A stretch of 64,000 bases of DNA, from NCBI RefSeq assembly GCF_050436995.1, contig NC_134776.1, positions 13,805,001 to 13,869,000 of the forward strand. Reading direction: 5' to 3'. A program made the position numbers and the translations under genes. Positions 26,141 through 41,100 of this stretch are shown here, in pieces (position 1 is the stretch's first letter; every line of letters starts with the position of its first letter). Below the pieces are notes generated by a model that did no database searches, was not told the DNA's origin, and saw nothing but the letters and a program-made list of their open reading frames with translations. Source of the stretch: Anticarsia gemmatalis (Eukaryota; Arthropoda; Insecta; Lepidoptera; Erebidae).

Positions 26141-29100
26141 ACGGACATGTTAATCTGTCCACTGTTGAAATACGTAGAACAGATTTCTATGTCACTTTAC
26201 AGCGGATTCACGGGATTACTAGTCAGTCAGACGATTGAAAACGTTTATGCCGCTTCAGTCATCGTATAATTAGTGGTCGACATAGTGCCAAAGATGTTTA
26301 AGCCGCCCAAAGGCCTTTGACGGGGCTTAACGACTGCAATTTTAATTGGCAGCAACCGGGACCGACTTTTAATGTGGCCTTCGAAGCTCGGACGCTAAGC
26401 TCAGATAGCACTGTGCGGCCTCGACGGCCACCCATCTATGGAATATCCGCGCTATGGCTGCTTAATACTGTGATGGTTTACGAACGGCTAAAAGACTGAG
26501 TTGCCTTTTAGTCGTACGTCACAGTTATTAAAGGACTCTAATGCCACTAGTCGACACAGCTCTAATGCAGTCACAGTAAGCCACCGAAGTACTCTCGCAT
26601 TCAAAATCGTGTATACTGATCATTAGTGGACTGCACACATTACGTACTCGTTCCAATAATGCACTGGTGCGTCGGTAAATTGACTCCTTTCAATCGCTTC
26701 CTAAATGTCAGGCATTATTGGCAACCCTAGAACATTGACATATGTAAATTCGTAGAGTTATTTTTTTAATAGCTTATGTTAAGGGTTGCACGATATTGAT
26801 TGATATCGTTTACGATTTGTATTCTCCTTTGTTTAAAGTAAATATTATAAAGGTATTGCGAGTTGTTATTGATTATGTAGTTGAACGTAGCAGTAGTTAT
26901 TATTGGTTACGTACTGTCTACTATTTCACCTGGTGGGGTAGGTTCTATTCCCACGCCAGGAAATGCTCGCGTAATACACAAACAATAACCTTTTTTGCAT
27001 ATTTCATTTTGTATATGTTAATACTCGTAAACCTCACAATTCACTACAAAAATTTAATTACTAACTAGCGAGTAGTTATTAGTTCATAACTAGTTTTAAA
27101 TATTAAAATTAATCGAACATTCGAGAGTTAGTAAAATACTAATTAAGCCACGTGTTTACGTCGCAGAGTATTTAACCACGAAAATCGTTCAAGAACCGTC
27201 AATCATTTGACCACAAATGTTACGATAATTCTAACTATTATACACGTGGAACATTTTGTACCAAATGCAAAGAAAAACGTTCATTTATCCGTTTTCCTCG
27301 TTACCTCCCCATAGGTACCTTATATAATAATGATCGCATCTTTTAGACAAGGCTAACTCGGAGTAATGGCATTGTATATTGTTTAGTAGCGGATTAATAT
27401 GAGAGGCCGCAGCTTAATGGCCCCTAAACGCGAAGTTAGATCGAATTACAAGCAACCAAGCACAGATTGATGAGTGCCCACTTTTCATATCAAATCATAC
27501 TTTAATGCCAAGGAATTTTAAACTGCTTCCGCTCTATTCCAAAACTATAAACCCGGTTCTAATGTGAAAACTCCATATAAATGACGCAATAAATCTCGGG
27601 TTTATCGATAAACGAAGTTTCGTAATAAGGTCAAAGTTTTCACTAGTCTAACTGAAATTTGTAAGCGTTTAAAGAGATCTATTATGTAGAAACCCGGAAA
27701 GTTCACATGAATTAGCGAAGTAAATCCCCATCGCCGCAATTAGTTGGAGTACGATTGCGAAGTTCTTTGTACTTACGAAAAGCGTACTGTTTACACGTAG
27801 TCCGTGTAGACAACTGCATTCAGTAAGCGGCTTCTACGATTAGTTGGCAGCTACAATTAACCGAGTTGACCTGCTACGAGTTGTAGCAGTGCTACGACAA
27901 GACCGGGCCAGTCGCCACTTTTAGAAGACTACAGGAGACAATTTTCGCTTCGTTATAAACGAGTTTTAATTACATGCATACAAATAAAAAAAATAAAGAA
28001 AATATGAAGCACCTGCTGCACTCGCTCTTTGAGATCACAAATTGGATACCTAGAAAAATTAAATTACCATCTAGTAATTAGTACGTATACAAATCTGTTG
28101 AGATAGTAATTACAAGTTAGATACTGAATATACCACCATCCGAAACTCCCTAACTGTGTCATCTTTCACACAGTATTCAAGGCACACGTTGACACGTTAT
28201 TCTGTGCTGGAAATTAAGTTAAAAAGTCATTAATTATCATTTTCACGCGGGCAGGCGGTGCCACGGGCTATAAATACTAAATTAACGAACTAGCACCTTA
28301 CTTTCATGATAGCAGGATACAATTTTTAGAAGCGAAATTCATTTTAGTTACTTTGTGCGCTATGTCTTAAAACACATTGCTTTTAATGAGTTATAAAAAA
28401 AATGATTGTTCGATATTTTTATTTTTGTAGAAGATATCTTTTTAAAGATGTGAGGCAACATTTTTTCGTCTCTATTTTTCTAGCCTTTACATTAATTCTA
28501 ACTGGACAATTTTTAATAAAGAAGTTTTTTGTCTACAAACTTTTTTTAATTAAAAAAATATCCAGTGCAGGGTTCATTTTAAAATCTCAATATTCTGGTT
28601 GGCTACCAATAAGTCCACTGCAACACAAGCAAATTTGATAAGAATTTAATATTGAGCCAATATGAACATGCAGAGTTTTTTTTTTTAAAAAGGACAGAGT
28701 TGCAATATAAGACAGCGCAACAAAATAATTAAAAACGGCACTTGAAGCAATTGAAATATGGTTAAAATAACAAGTAGCTTTTCAGTTTAATAAGAAACGC
28801 CGGTTGATAATCGTGTAAAGCGTTTTAATAATACTTTAGTGGGCATAAATTGCTCAGAAAATTCGTGGAAGAGCTATCTATTCTGCATCATTAAAGAGAA
28901 CAACGATATTAAAACTACCTTGAATCGGCTTTCAGAGGAATCGCAATTGGAAATATTGCATCACCCGCTTTAATAAGTGTCCTCAACAAGTTAGTGATAC
29001 TCTTTTATGAACAGCTTCTATTGAGATTTTTCTCAGAATTATTGTTAATGAAAGCTTATCAAGAAACATCACTTTACTTTTAATCTACAATATGGTTGCC

Positions 29101-32100
29101 TTATTCCAGTAATACCCGTTTCTAGTTCACTATATAAATAAAAACAGCTTCCGAATAATATTATTTTTCATACCATAAATATATTTTTAAGGATATAACA
29201 AATCAAATTGAAAGGAAAAGTTTATAGTATAATATTTTTTCTTACAAAAGATACGAGAAGCCTTAGATTTCGGTTGACCTCCAAACGTCTACGCAACGGG
29301 ACCAAAGCTTTTGTACGGTATCTTGATCGACTAGTCTAATTCTAAGAATTCGATGGTTATAAAATTTTGTTTGCGTCTTTAATATCAGAGGGAGTTGTTA
29401 CCTTAAAGAGTAAGGGTAAAGGCACTATTGAATATTAACAAGGAAATAGATAGTCGATTCGGCTGAAACATTATGAAGACCGTAGTGTAAAGGCGTAAAG
29501 TACCATTAGTTGGAATCGGTTTTGTAAAGTCGGAAACACGTTTCCACGATAACGGGGGCGGAACATGTTTGATGAAAATCCATTAACATTTCATAGAATA
29601 AATATTTCAATATAAGTTTATATATATACTATTTTGACTAATTTTAGAAGCTTCAGACATGTTCTCATATAAAATTAGTTAAACTCTTTATTGTACATCC
29701 TTAAATCTGAACTCAAATACAGATCAATAATCGAAATCATAATTTTAACAGTCTAACTTCTAGTTGTACCTTAACTTGATTTGAATTTGATATTGAGGAT
29801 ATTAATCTATTCGCGATATTGTGAATCAATATCGTAATGTTGACTTTTAAAGCTTAGACAAGAAATTTACACGTAGCACATTCATATCACTTTATCAATA
29901 TCATTTCAATCAGGACTATCTAAATTAAAAGTACTTTACCAATAGTGTAATGTACGCCAATAAGGATGATGCCAGTCAATCGTGAAATAAATAAAAATAT
30001 CTGAAGAATACCAATTTTTTTTTTTAATTTTCTCGTGTAAATTTTGAATACCTCATTTGAATATTCTGCCAGGTTATTAACTCGTTATGTTTTGTGCAGC
30101 TCATCGAAGCCCTGCACTACTTGCACTACACTTCGCACCAGATGCACCGCAACGTGTGCCCCCAAGTCATTATCGTCACCAAGAGGGGCACCTGGAAGCT
30201 CTTCGGACTTGAGTTTGCTGGTACGTATACTTTTAACATTATTTAGCATTTGTTAGGTTTTGTTCTTTGCAATCGTTAACAATTATCGAAATTATTTCGA
30301 TTATTATAATGTGAAAGCATAGATTTAATACCAATTTTTTTAGAACAGAAAAATTGGATTGAAACAAAACGCGATTTCGTAAATAAAGTCCACGGAAACA
30401 AAGTTGCGGGCATCAACTAGTCTTACATAAGAGCGAGAAAAAAATCTCTATAAACAACCGTCTTTGAAGCCGATGATTGAGATCGTAATGAAAGTGAATT
30501 GCAATACCAACGACAGCAATAAAGTAGCGACAAGTGAATACCAGAACTAAAAATACCTTCATTGGCCTAGAAATGAAAATGAGATTCACCGCTTCAGTGT
30601 AATTACGATTGCAATGATCAAACCGTGGATTGAGTGCGAGAGATATACACGAGCCAGGAAAGTAGGGTGTAACCTACTTTCGCAAGTGTTTTGTGAAGTG
30701 CGTTACAAGTCTCCAACTCCCCTAATCGGAACATTCGGTGACTATGGGTTACCGTCGTTAAGTACCCTTACACATCAAACGTTTGACGTGTTTCTCTTAC
30801 CTATATTTACAACGGTAACTGCTTTTAAACAAACGATGATGATGATACTTGACTTAAAAATTATCTTATTTTGGTTTCCCCGTATGATTTCTTTGATTTT
30901 TATACAACTTAACCACGTTTCTTGTTATTGGGTCTACAAAATACATTTTAATTACGTACAGTGGATTTATAAATATTTTATATCTCTAGTCGATTATAAA
31001 TCCTTCAGTCGCACTAGCGGTCCGGGAAGAGTCACTTAAATATTTGATTCGCTGTTACTCTACGATACGGTTTTTTAGACTTAGTACTTTGTAAGATACC
31101 TAAAAACATTTGTAACCTACGGGCTGTGCGATATTTAAAACCTTTTTTTATAAATTTTTACAAGGACGTTGTTTGATTTCTCATGCCTATTTGCAACTTT
31201 TGTCATAGATTCACCTAGCAATATTGCGATGGCAACATTTCCATGTATACGATAGACTCAATGACAGGTTTTCCTTTTATCAATACCACCAGTCTCCCAG
31301 AATGCTTAAAAAAACAGCATGTCGTTATAATATCACCAATTATTATCAAACACAATCCTTTGGGGATCAACCAAACTTTCTACAAACATGTTAGTAGAAA
31401 ATACATTTCTCGACACGAACATTTAGATCCCTCTGTACCTAACAGATGTTACCTTAAACTTAGTTTACGGTAAACCGTAGAGCACATAGCTTCAAATTGA
31501 GTATGTAAAGTCAATGAAACTGTAAGAGGTGAAACGTGGAGTTTGGTCGATGCGACGTAACCACGGTCCCTGTCGGTGCATTTGTCTCGCCCGATCCTTT
31601 CGGCTTTCCTCAATTTACGTAACCACCTGTTACGTTCACATTCTAACAGCAATTTTACATGCAAATTGTGAGCAAGTGGAAACGAGTTACGTAAGTCGAA
31701 TAATTAAATTGGTGAGACGACTTCGAGTGTAATTTTTGGTAATGAAAAATGTTACGCTGACTGTTCAACTAAATTTTCCCTTCTTTGTTTGTGTTAAATC
31801 AGGTTCTTTTTAAATAAATTTCAAGATTTAGAGAGTTTAAAGTTAAAGATTAACACTTATACTACCTACTATTGGTAATGTCTATTAAATATTCTTGATA
31901 CGTAAGCTTTTTAATGTTATTAATTATTAGTGTGTGTCTTGAACCGGAGGAGGAACGCGTGTAATTTCATTTGTTGTAGGAAGCTCTTGGCCCCACAGGA
32001 GCTCTGAATAATCCCGGAATGAAAATGGCTTCAGCTTGTCATGTTTCCGTCCCACAGGTTACCTGTCTACCAAATTTAGTTAAAACTTCAGAAGATTGTA

Positions 32101-35100
32101 TCAAAAATTAGAAACTAAATATTTTTTCAAAGTATTTCGTAATATAACCAAGCCTACGTATCCCATGGGACAGGTGGGGCAGATATACGGCAACCATATT
32201 TCAAAAACAGTCAAATAAATGTCAAGTAGATCTAAATATTTTATGTGAGATATATGCGTCATTGTACAAATGATTAAATTATTAAAACATACAGCAATAG
32301 AAAATAGCTTCTTTATTTATTATTATATCAGTATTATTTAATAAGAGCCTACGTCGAATCCACCCAAGCATCGACTGCGTAGGACTCAGTATAATTATCA
32401 CTAATTGTATTATAACTAATGATTAACTATCACACATCTATTAGTCCTTTGTCGTCAAATTAATATTTATAATCCGATCGATTCTGTCTAGATATTATAT
32501 TTTACACGTGTTTTTAATTTGTTACCAAAGCCTCTGGACAAGCTAGATTTTTTTTTAAAGCCTCTCTTTATTTTCGCCTTTGCGGTGAAACGCCTTGTCG
32601 TGTACCCATGGGTTTGACGTCTCTAGCATCTCAAAAATAAAACCACAAATTCTCTAGCAAGCCTATGTGAAGTGTTCTAAAGGCTAACGTTTTTCCCCCT
32701 GTGGTGACGTTCACCCCTTTGAGCCTTTGATCGGACGGTCAAGGACAAATGACGGTCTCGCCATGTGCGGACTATGGTGCGAAGTTCTACAGGGTTCAAT
32801 GTCGAATGTGATTATGACACGTGGGAACCTTTGTACTTGTACAGTAACTAATTTTAGAATGTGAAACATAAACGTAGTCTTACAGATTTTTTTTTTAATT
32901 TAATTTCTTAAACTTAATTTCCAAATCTTTGGTGTGTTCGATATACGGTTCTATAGCGTGATTCTCTAAATTCGGTACTTATCGATTATCGAGAGTTTGA
33001 CATTTAAAATTTACTGCGAAAACAGTTCTTACGGCGATCGCGGATCTAAATTTCATACAAAATTTCTCGATAGCTAGCCGGTTAGTCGATAGTGGTAGAG
33101 AATCGCGCTGCTAATGTCTATAATGAAATTCGAATCAAACGTCTGAATGCCTCTGAGGGCATGTATAAAGTCAGACACCGATTGCTGAACCCAGGCCGAC
33201 GCCTCGGGGCAACTTAAACAATTTTGGTTAAAGTTTCCTTTCAGCTTAGTCTGTGTGAGCACAGGCATAAATCAGTTTACACTATGCAGAATAATTAAGT
33301 AGATATAAATGTTATAATTGATTTAATTATCGCAAAGAAAACATGATAGTCCAGAGCACAGGTTGGCCCAACGGCAATAACAAAAAAACTTGATAAATAA
33401 GCACACTCAAAAATGTTATTCAATATACTTGCGGTATGCAAATCAGTAGCGTATTTTTTTACACCCGCACATGACTATCGAGTTTCGAAAGTTTCACATT
33501 TAAAAATTGCATACTTTAAAATTTATTCCTACGGCACCCATTAGGAGTGCTGATCATACTAATCATGGTTTTATTAATATATTGTTAAACTAATACTCAT
33601 ACTAAGTATGAGTACCAACTTTACAAAATGCGCTGCAGTACTAATCCACTAATGTTCTCACAAAAGTTTCAGTCTCCATTTGAGCAAGGATACTCGAGAC
33701 CCTACTTTGACTAAAGCACTAACATCACCGTTTAATTTTACTAAAACTTTTCCAATATGAGATTCTAGGATTTGGATACCGTTTTTAGCAAAGCCAAAGG
33801 TGGATTTGGTTTTGAAAATTATCAGTAACTGCATAGTTTGTTCTTAGATTCTAGCTAATCTAAAATCCCAATGTACTGGGAATACTGGAAATTCTCTGTG
33901 GATCATGAACGCTTTCGCTTCTGCGCTTTTCAATGAGGCGCTTATAACTAGGTACGGCAAATGTTTGATAAGCTATCAGTGATATTATAAGCGGCCTTTG
34001 CTTTTAGTCAATGAGTAAGTGTGTTTGTTTTTTGATCTGTATCCGACATCCGTGTTACTAGATATGTATAAGCATTTGGTTCCTGTTATTGAATGAGGTT
34101 GCAATGATGAGGCCGAATAATTAGCCGTCTTTTGACTATAAACTGACTTACCACAAAATAGAAAATAGGCTGTTTTTTGTTTTGTCGTATGGTTAGTGGT
34201 CAACCTAGTGAAATAGGTTTATAACCCGGGTTAACACATAGTATACTTAGGAATTCTTTCCACGCGGACAAAATCGCGACAGAAGCGTGTGACTTATAAG
34301 TACGTTTATTAGGCTAGTTGTAGTTAGAACTAGTCAGCACATTGGTACAAGAGTTTACTTAAAACTAACGTGCCCATTAATTGTAATACATACTCAAGAA
34401 AAAGCTTACCTAAAAGACGTTACTAAGTAGCAACCTTATATCCGGCTAGATGAAAGTAGATGAAGCCGGACGTATAAACATCCAATCTTAATATACTTTT
34501 CTACCTAATAACCTCGGCCTCCCTCGATCTTACCGACGTTGGCTAGTGAGATAAACTACTACATAAATATAAAAGTGCCTTCCCTTTTTTGTTTAGTATA
34601 CGGAATATATTTGCAAAATACATTTTATACTTAGTTGGTATAGTCAGATAATAAAGAGCTAAGTTAGTTTTGAGACATATTTGCAGAGATTAGTTATGAT
34701 GATCTCCCCGACTGATTTCGGCCCAGGCAACCACTTCAACTGCTACTCAAACTCAACTCAAAACCTTATAATGACATATTCTTGTCATATTATTAACATT
34801 ATGCTGTAAAATTAAGTATGTCAATTCGCGACTTTCAACCATCCTCTGATCCTGCGATCTTACGAAACTTTAGTTTACTTAAAGATTACAAATCATTGGT
34901 AACGTAAATGAAATAGAATCCCATAACAAAAATCGTGTACGGGTACGCTATATCGGCTCAGTAGTTGATTCAATAATGAATAAGTAGTTTAAGTTATATC
35001 ATATAAGATTTTAACGTAAGAAATCTTTCACAGAGGCCATCATTCCGACGGACCCCACTGAGATGCTGTCCGTTCCGCCGTGGTCCATCAAAGTGGCGAA

Positions 35101-38100
35101 ATTGGCCCAGCCTAACTTGGACTTTATGGGTAAGTCTTAAGTTATTTATGTATTTATCACGTTGCGTACCTACATGTTAAGACATTTTAAAACTTGTCAT
35201 TGAAATAATTAGCATGTTATGATAACAGTCGTTGCAGAATGTTCAACGGCAACGTCATAACCATTGTTATAATACAAAATTATTTCTAATGAGCACAGAA
35301 TTGTTATATGTTGTAATTTTGAAAAATATATAACGTAATGTGAACGTTATCTAAAACACATGCTAACAACATGTTACTTCATTTGTACGCACCCTAAGAA
35401 TTTTTTCATCATCATCATCGGAAGAATTCGGCCGCACGATCGCGGTTGTGTTAATGATTGTAGTTTCAGTTTAGTTTTTTCGGTAGCCAACGAAAGTTTG
35501 AAACACCCGGGTAGTGGTAAAAAAACTCCTTATCTCAAGGGAACATTAGGTGTACAAGTCTAGTCCGCATGATTCAATTTGTTCAATAATATTGTATTGT
35601 ATTCGCTAGATAAATATCAAGATTACTAAAAAATATTAAACCTTTTACTCAGCAGAATAAACAGATCGTATAAAGAACATGAGACGGTTCGATACAATAA
35701 ATTGTTTTCATGAAATCGAATCAGCTTTATTTCCATTACTTAATTGCGTGTTGCCCTTGTAGTTGATATGAATAATATTGGCTACTTTGATGCTTTAATT
35801 TCTTTATTGAATTAAATCACAATTCTATGATCTTCTTTTCGCCCACACGTCGTACCTACTTTCTTTTAGGAAATATTTTACTATGTACAGTACATGTAGG
35901 TGTAAATACTTTTCTTGAATAGCATTCCCCAAAAATAAATTAGAGTTACGTAAGAATATTAATATTTTAAGCCTTCAAGTTGCGAGTAGGTAATAATACG
36001 AACAAAATCGTCATCATTTTTTCATTATTTTCTTAGGGACTTCATTTTTATATTTGTCTAGATATTATTTTTTCCAATTTGGCGAAAATATGTAACACAA
36101 AACAGAGCCGGTGAAATTCCACCGTAATAGGTATCAGAGTACTAAAGAAGTATAAAAAATATCATTTGTTTTGAGGTAAAAGATAATTCAAAGGGAAAGT
36201 TGTTGTTTTAATTAACCACCTAATATTGCGGCTCACGAAACCATTTTCACTTAGAATTTTTTCGGCGCAGTTTGTTTTTCATGTATTTTTTACTTCTAAT
36301 GTTTAATATCGTCCAGTATTAGGTATATGTTGAAGAAAAATGGTCTTACCAGTAAGAAATATGAGAATAGTGACTAACCTTGCAAAAAAATAATGTGTGG
36401 CCATTGAAAATTTAAATTCTTTTCATAATAATTCGAAGTGTGGTCGTGTTTTTATTGAGTCCATGGTTTATTTTTCTTCATAATGATAGATGAATCGTGC
36501 ATTATAGTTTAGATATTTATAAGACGAAAAAGTAAGTAATTAAGCACCTTCTAGCGTAATAACGTAGTTGTTCAGTCATTTGTGAAACATGAAAATGTTC
36601 GGAAATAAAGACTCATTTATCATTTTTCATATGAAAACTGAGTTTATTTTCACAACCTGTTTTAAAATGTTATTTCATAAAAGGTAATGATGTCAATGCA
36701 AATGATAACATTTGCTTCACGTGACATTATAACTCTAGTAAAAGATGTATTGCAATAAATAAAATCATGTTTACTGAATTTACATTTTAATATTGAAAAT
36801 TGGTTTTGGAAAATGAAAATATTTTAACGGAATTGCGTCAATTTGATTTCTGGTAAGTGTTGGGTTTCGAATCCTCGACGCCCGCAGTAAAATACTTTGT
36901 GGATGCAGAAAAATGTTCCTTGTTCAATATATTTAACTCGTTTACTTAATGTTTTCACACTATCAATAACCCGTAAATTGTCCATAGCCATTTCAAGCTG
37001 TAAACCAACCAAAACCAATTAATTGATCTCAGTATTTTACCACATGTTTTTTTTTGAGAGCCTTTGGTTAATTTTAATTAGAATTTGACAGTAGTGTTAT
37101 ACGTTTGATGACGCATTATCTACCGAATAATAATATTATCCGACACTTATCTATACGCCGGTAAAGCAGGCTTTATACAACGGCGTTATAATCACTTCGT
37201 CCTCTAAACAGTACGCACGAACTTAATTCTTGAAAAATACTCATTAACTCATCAGTCTTTAGACGGCTGTATCAAACAGGTTCTCATCCTTTAATCCTAA
37301 TAATTATAACAAAACATTTTACTTTACAACACGTGCTGTAAGATCTAATTAATATTTGAAGGGTAGAGCCTGTCTGCGATGTTCTCTTGTAAAGACACGT
37401 TCTTTGTGTAAGTATCTAAGCAACTTACACCGACTTTGATTCGCCTCGCAATTAACCGTTCTAATAAGTGATGCTAAACTTAAAGGTAATCTACGAGGCA
37501 CGCGTAACTTCTATTTGTTAATTTAATTAATTTTATGTATCAAAAAACCTGCACTGGTTTTCTAATTAAGATGTCTGAATCAAAACGGCTTGCTTATAAT
37601 ATTTTAGTTACTTTTTGAAATAACTATCTTGGAAAATACGAAATAAACCAAGTATTTCTTTTTAAAACCAAATTTTATAAACAGTCTGTTATGATAATAG
37701 TGTGTTAACGAGTTTAGTTTATAACGCATCGGGTATATTGCAGTAAGGAAGTTTAATCTTCCGATACAAAAATATTTATCCTGAGCCATTAATATCGCGA
37801 GTGAGTTGCGATCGCTTCTTTTCCTTGCAAACCAATAACTTTGAGCACGCAGTAATGTTAAGCGGCATTGCGATATTGCAACAGCGAGATTTGCTTAGTC
37901 CTTCCGCTTTACATGCAATATCAGCAACGGTTTAAAAACGTCCTTGAAATATGCGGGCAATTTACCGTTAGAATTTTTCATAAGCAACTATTGAACATTC
38001 ATTGCAATTCCTCGTTACATACATATATGGATAAAGGAACCTGCAAGTTATGAAACAATATTCCCGTGGAATCGTGGTACATTTTCCTTTCATAGTTTTA

Positions 38101-41100
38101 CAATAGTATTCATATTTTAAAATGAAATTTTATGGCAAACACCTGCATGACGTTAATATGACGCGGTTGTGACAATAAAAGGCTTTTGATTTACAAACAC
38201 TATTTTGTTTTTACTATATTGTGTGGTGTTGTTTTTTTTACGAAATTAACAAATTAAGGACTTTTGCATTACTACTAAAATATTTTGCTTCTCCCGTCTT
38301 TATTCAGACTTTCTTTCTTCAATACATTCACGTCCTTAGTTACATATTTATTTAGTCATTAATAACTTTCTACGATACAAATAATTGACAAATTTAGCTT
38401 CTAAAACATTTTTTTTGCCTACTGGGGGGAGTTTCATACCTAATATACCAATAAACACTGATTAGAAGCAGTACCTATAATTAAAAAAAGAAATCGATCT
38501 TATAAAGACAATCATGCAATCAAGCATATTAACACTAGTAGGAAAGCAGATGGAAGTTCTTCAATTGGTATGAATACTAATTAGATCTTATTCACAGCTC
38601 CGGAGGTGCAGACCAACGGACAAAGCAGCATCCTGTCGGACATGTTCTCGCTGGGGCTGGTCATCTGCGCCGTGTTTAACAACGGCAAGCCCATCATCCA
38701 AGCCAACAACAACCCACTGCTGTACCTCAAGCAGATCGAGTTTGTAAGTACCCTTTATTTATTTTTTATTGCAATTTTTACGCTCGTTTTTTAGGAGTTT
38801 TATCGACTTTCTGTGTTTAGTGTACTTTCAATTGTTTTCTGGGTATGAGATAACTTATCTTGCAGAGCTTTACGTAGGACATACCAATTGTAATGATTAG
38901 GCTCTGTCTCGACAATAGCAATTTTTTAAAACCTTATTAAAATGACTTGAACATTTTCTTTTACGAAGTTTCATTACTACACGATACTGGAATTGATTTG
39001 GAATCACGTTACTTGTGTGGTTTTACCGGTTTTCTGTAACGCGATTCTCTAGCACCGTCGACTATCTGTAACTATAAAGAAATGTTATATGAAAATTCAA
39101 TCAGTGCCTCCAGCGAGCTTCGTAGGAACTATTTTTGCGGTACATTTTAAATGTCTATCGCCTATTTATAAAATGGCCTATTTTTATATATTTTCTTTAA
39201 TAATCATTCTAATGTTGTTATTCTGGTTAGTGGAACAAAAGTAACATCGAATATTACTTCTTTTTTTTTTAATTTCCTAGTATTATTGTTAATAGAGCAA
39301 AACTTTATGCTTCCTAGTATTTTCTATAAATAAACTAATGGTTGTGGTTTTTTGCCCTATAACATTGTAAGTCATTGAAACAGGACTGACTGACTTTTTT
39401 ATACAAATACCAGGCCGTACTAAAATAGTTGAACTGTAAATAGCTGACAGGCGGTCCTCAGTAGGTACTTTCAAGTATTGGACCTAAAATTAATTTTAAA
39501 GTTAGTTCCCACAGCTCCCGCTAGAGGCGCTGTTTAGTTTTTTTATACAGAAATTGAGAATAGTAGTGAAAATCACCCCTGTGCTAACAATTCCGAAGCG
39601 ATTATAGCTTGTCGATAAATAGCGGTAGAAAAATATCGTAGTAAGGGTATCATTTTTCCATATTATTTTCGCAGAAGATATTAAAAAGACTAATTAAACG
39701 TTAGTAGGTTATCTTTTCTATCTACAATTTACAACAATATAGCGAACACAATGACTATAATAATAGCTATCGAGTGTCCAACGCATATCGTGATAAATAA
39801 CAATTAACTTCAAGCGTCATTTATTTAAAAACTACGGTTCAAGTATAAAAATGTAACTAATAACGTCATTGTACTGCAATTACTGTCCACATGAAGCTAA
39901 TGTACAACTTTGTACTAGATACCATAACCGCTACAAGCCGCGAACATAATTTTGACGAAGATAATTTTTTTTTTATCAAAAAGACAACTCCCGCACTAAG
40001 AATTGCTCTTGTGTCGCAGGGACTTTTACAAACATACAAACAACGGACACAACGCACAACCAGATCCGAAACAATTATTTGTGGATCGCACAAATAATTG
40101 CTCCGTGTGGGAATCGAACCGACGATGATATCGGCGTGATGACCTAAACCACTGCGCCACGGAGGCAGTCGAAAAATTTAATTAAATAAACCTTATAATA
40201 TTTGCACATACGCAAATCGATATGTCTTTTGACGATTTTTATATAACCGTTTTTAAAATCATTCTCTCGTATCGTGCCTTGATAAGAATCTTCCGTCCTT
40301 ATATGATAAGATTTTAGTCCATTTGTACATTTCGTTTTCACAACAAAGCACGTAGGCGTCAATTTAATAATGCACGTACTAACTTAGATATCGCTTACGA
40401 CCTTATTGCCTAACTACGTCTCACATCACATGGATACTATTTCGAGACACAGTTAACAACAAAAGAGAAACGTTCTAAGTCAAAATCAATATACTAGTGA
40501 ATGAATAGCAAATATAAAATCAAATATAGACATTTACTCACAATGAGATATTTTCAATATTTCTGTTATAGAAAAATGTGCAGAAATATTAATAAGGCTT
40601 TACAGTTATATTAAAGAGAGACTTTGTAACATTATAAACATTTTTATACTGCATTCACTTCCATTTGTATTGTGAATACAGTTGAATGGAAACAAATGTG
40701 TTTAACAAAGAATGATGCAACGCAATTCATCGATTCAATACTAAATGTAGAGGCGACAGCAACGCAGTTAGATTTATTCACGGGAGTTCAGAAGAGACGG
40801 TTCAGGAGCTCTCAGAAAGTAAAAAAAAATAGTACGTACTACACTGGTACTGGACAAATGTCTACGTATTACGGTACGAAGAACAATTTGGTGATTTCCT
40901 TCAAGACTTGTTAAAAGAAGTTGCAAAGTTCCCTCGCAACGTGTTTCTTCCAACACACACGTAACTTTAAAAATTAATACGTAGCCCAGAATCTTTAGAA
41001 CATTTGACCACTAGCGAAGAAGGTGAAGGCTGTATGTACCATTCGACTTTGATTGTTAACATTACATTATGTACAAACTCTTAAAATTAATTTCTATCAG

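Larger units (their letters stand above)
19965..26151 (+). mobile_element. Full-length R1-clade non-LTR retrotransposon with target-site duplication
   Basis: The element body is 19980-26136, flanked by a perfect 15-bp duplication GGCAACGGACATGTT (19965-19979 and 26137-26151). It has a structured 5' UTR, ORF1 with three zinc knuckles, ORF2 with an APE-type endonuclease and reverse transcriptase, a 3' UTR and a 28-A tail. R1-clade assignment rests on the ORF2 motifs (QTNLNHC, GDFNAKSTAWGS, GSVLGPLLWNVGYDYVLRG, CYADDTLVTA, C-terminal CCHC) and the three-knuckle ORF1. Both ORFs are uninterrupted and the duplication is identical, so the insertion is young and the copy may be competent. It is strikingly GC-rich against AT-rich host DNA. 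It lies in the same orientation as SCYL2, in its 17-kb intron, not in rDNA where R1 itself inserts. Confidence 0.92.
30221..35033. other. SCYL2 intron
   Basis: AT-rich, no exon seen. It contains the palindromic repeat at 32956-33108 and a related half-copy near 33476. The 141-residue open frame at 30614-31039 has no coding composition or recognisable motif. Confidence 0.65.

Noticed and set aside
30614..31039. 141-residue open frame in an intron
   Set aside because: AT-rich codons, no motif, hydrophobic filler-like translation.
36865..36885. GGTTTCGAATCC, B-box-like
   Set aside because: No supporting tRNA structure on either strand.
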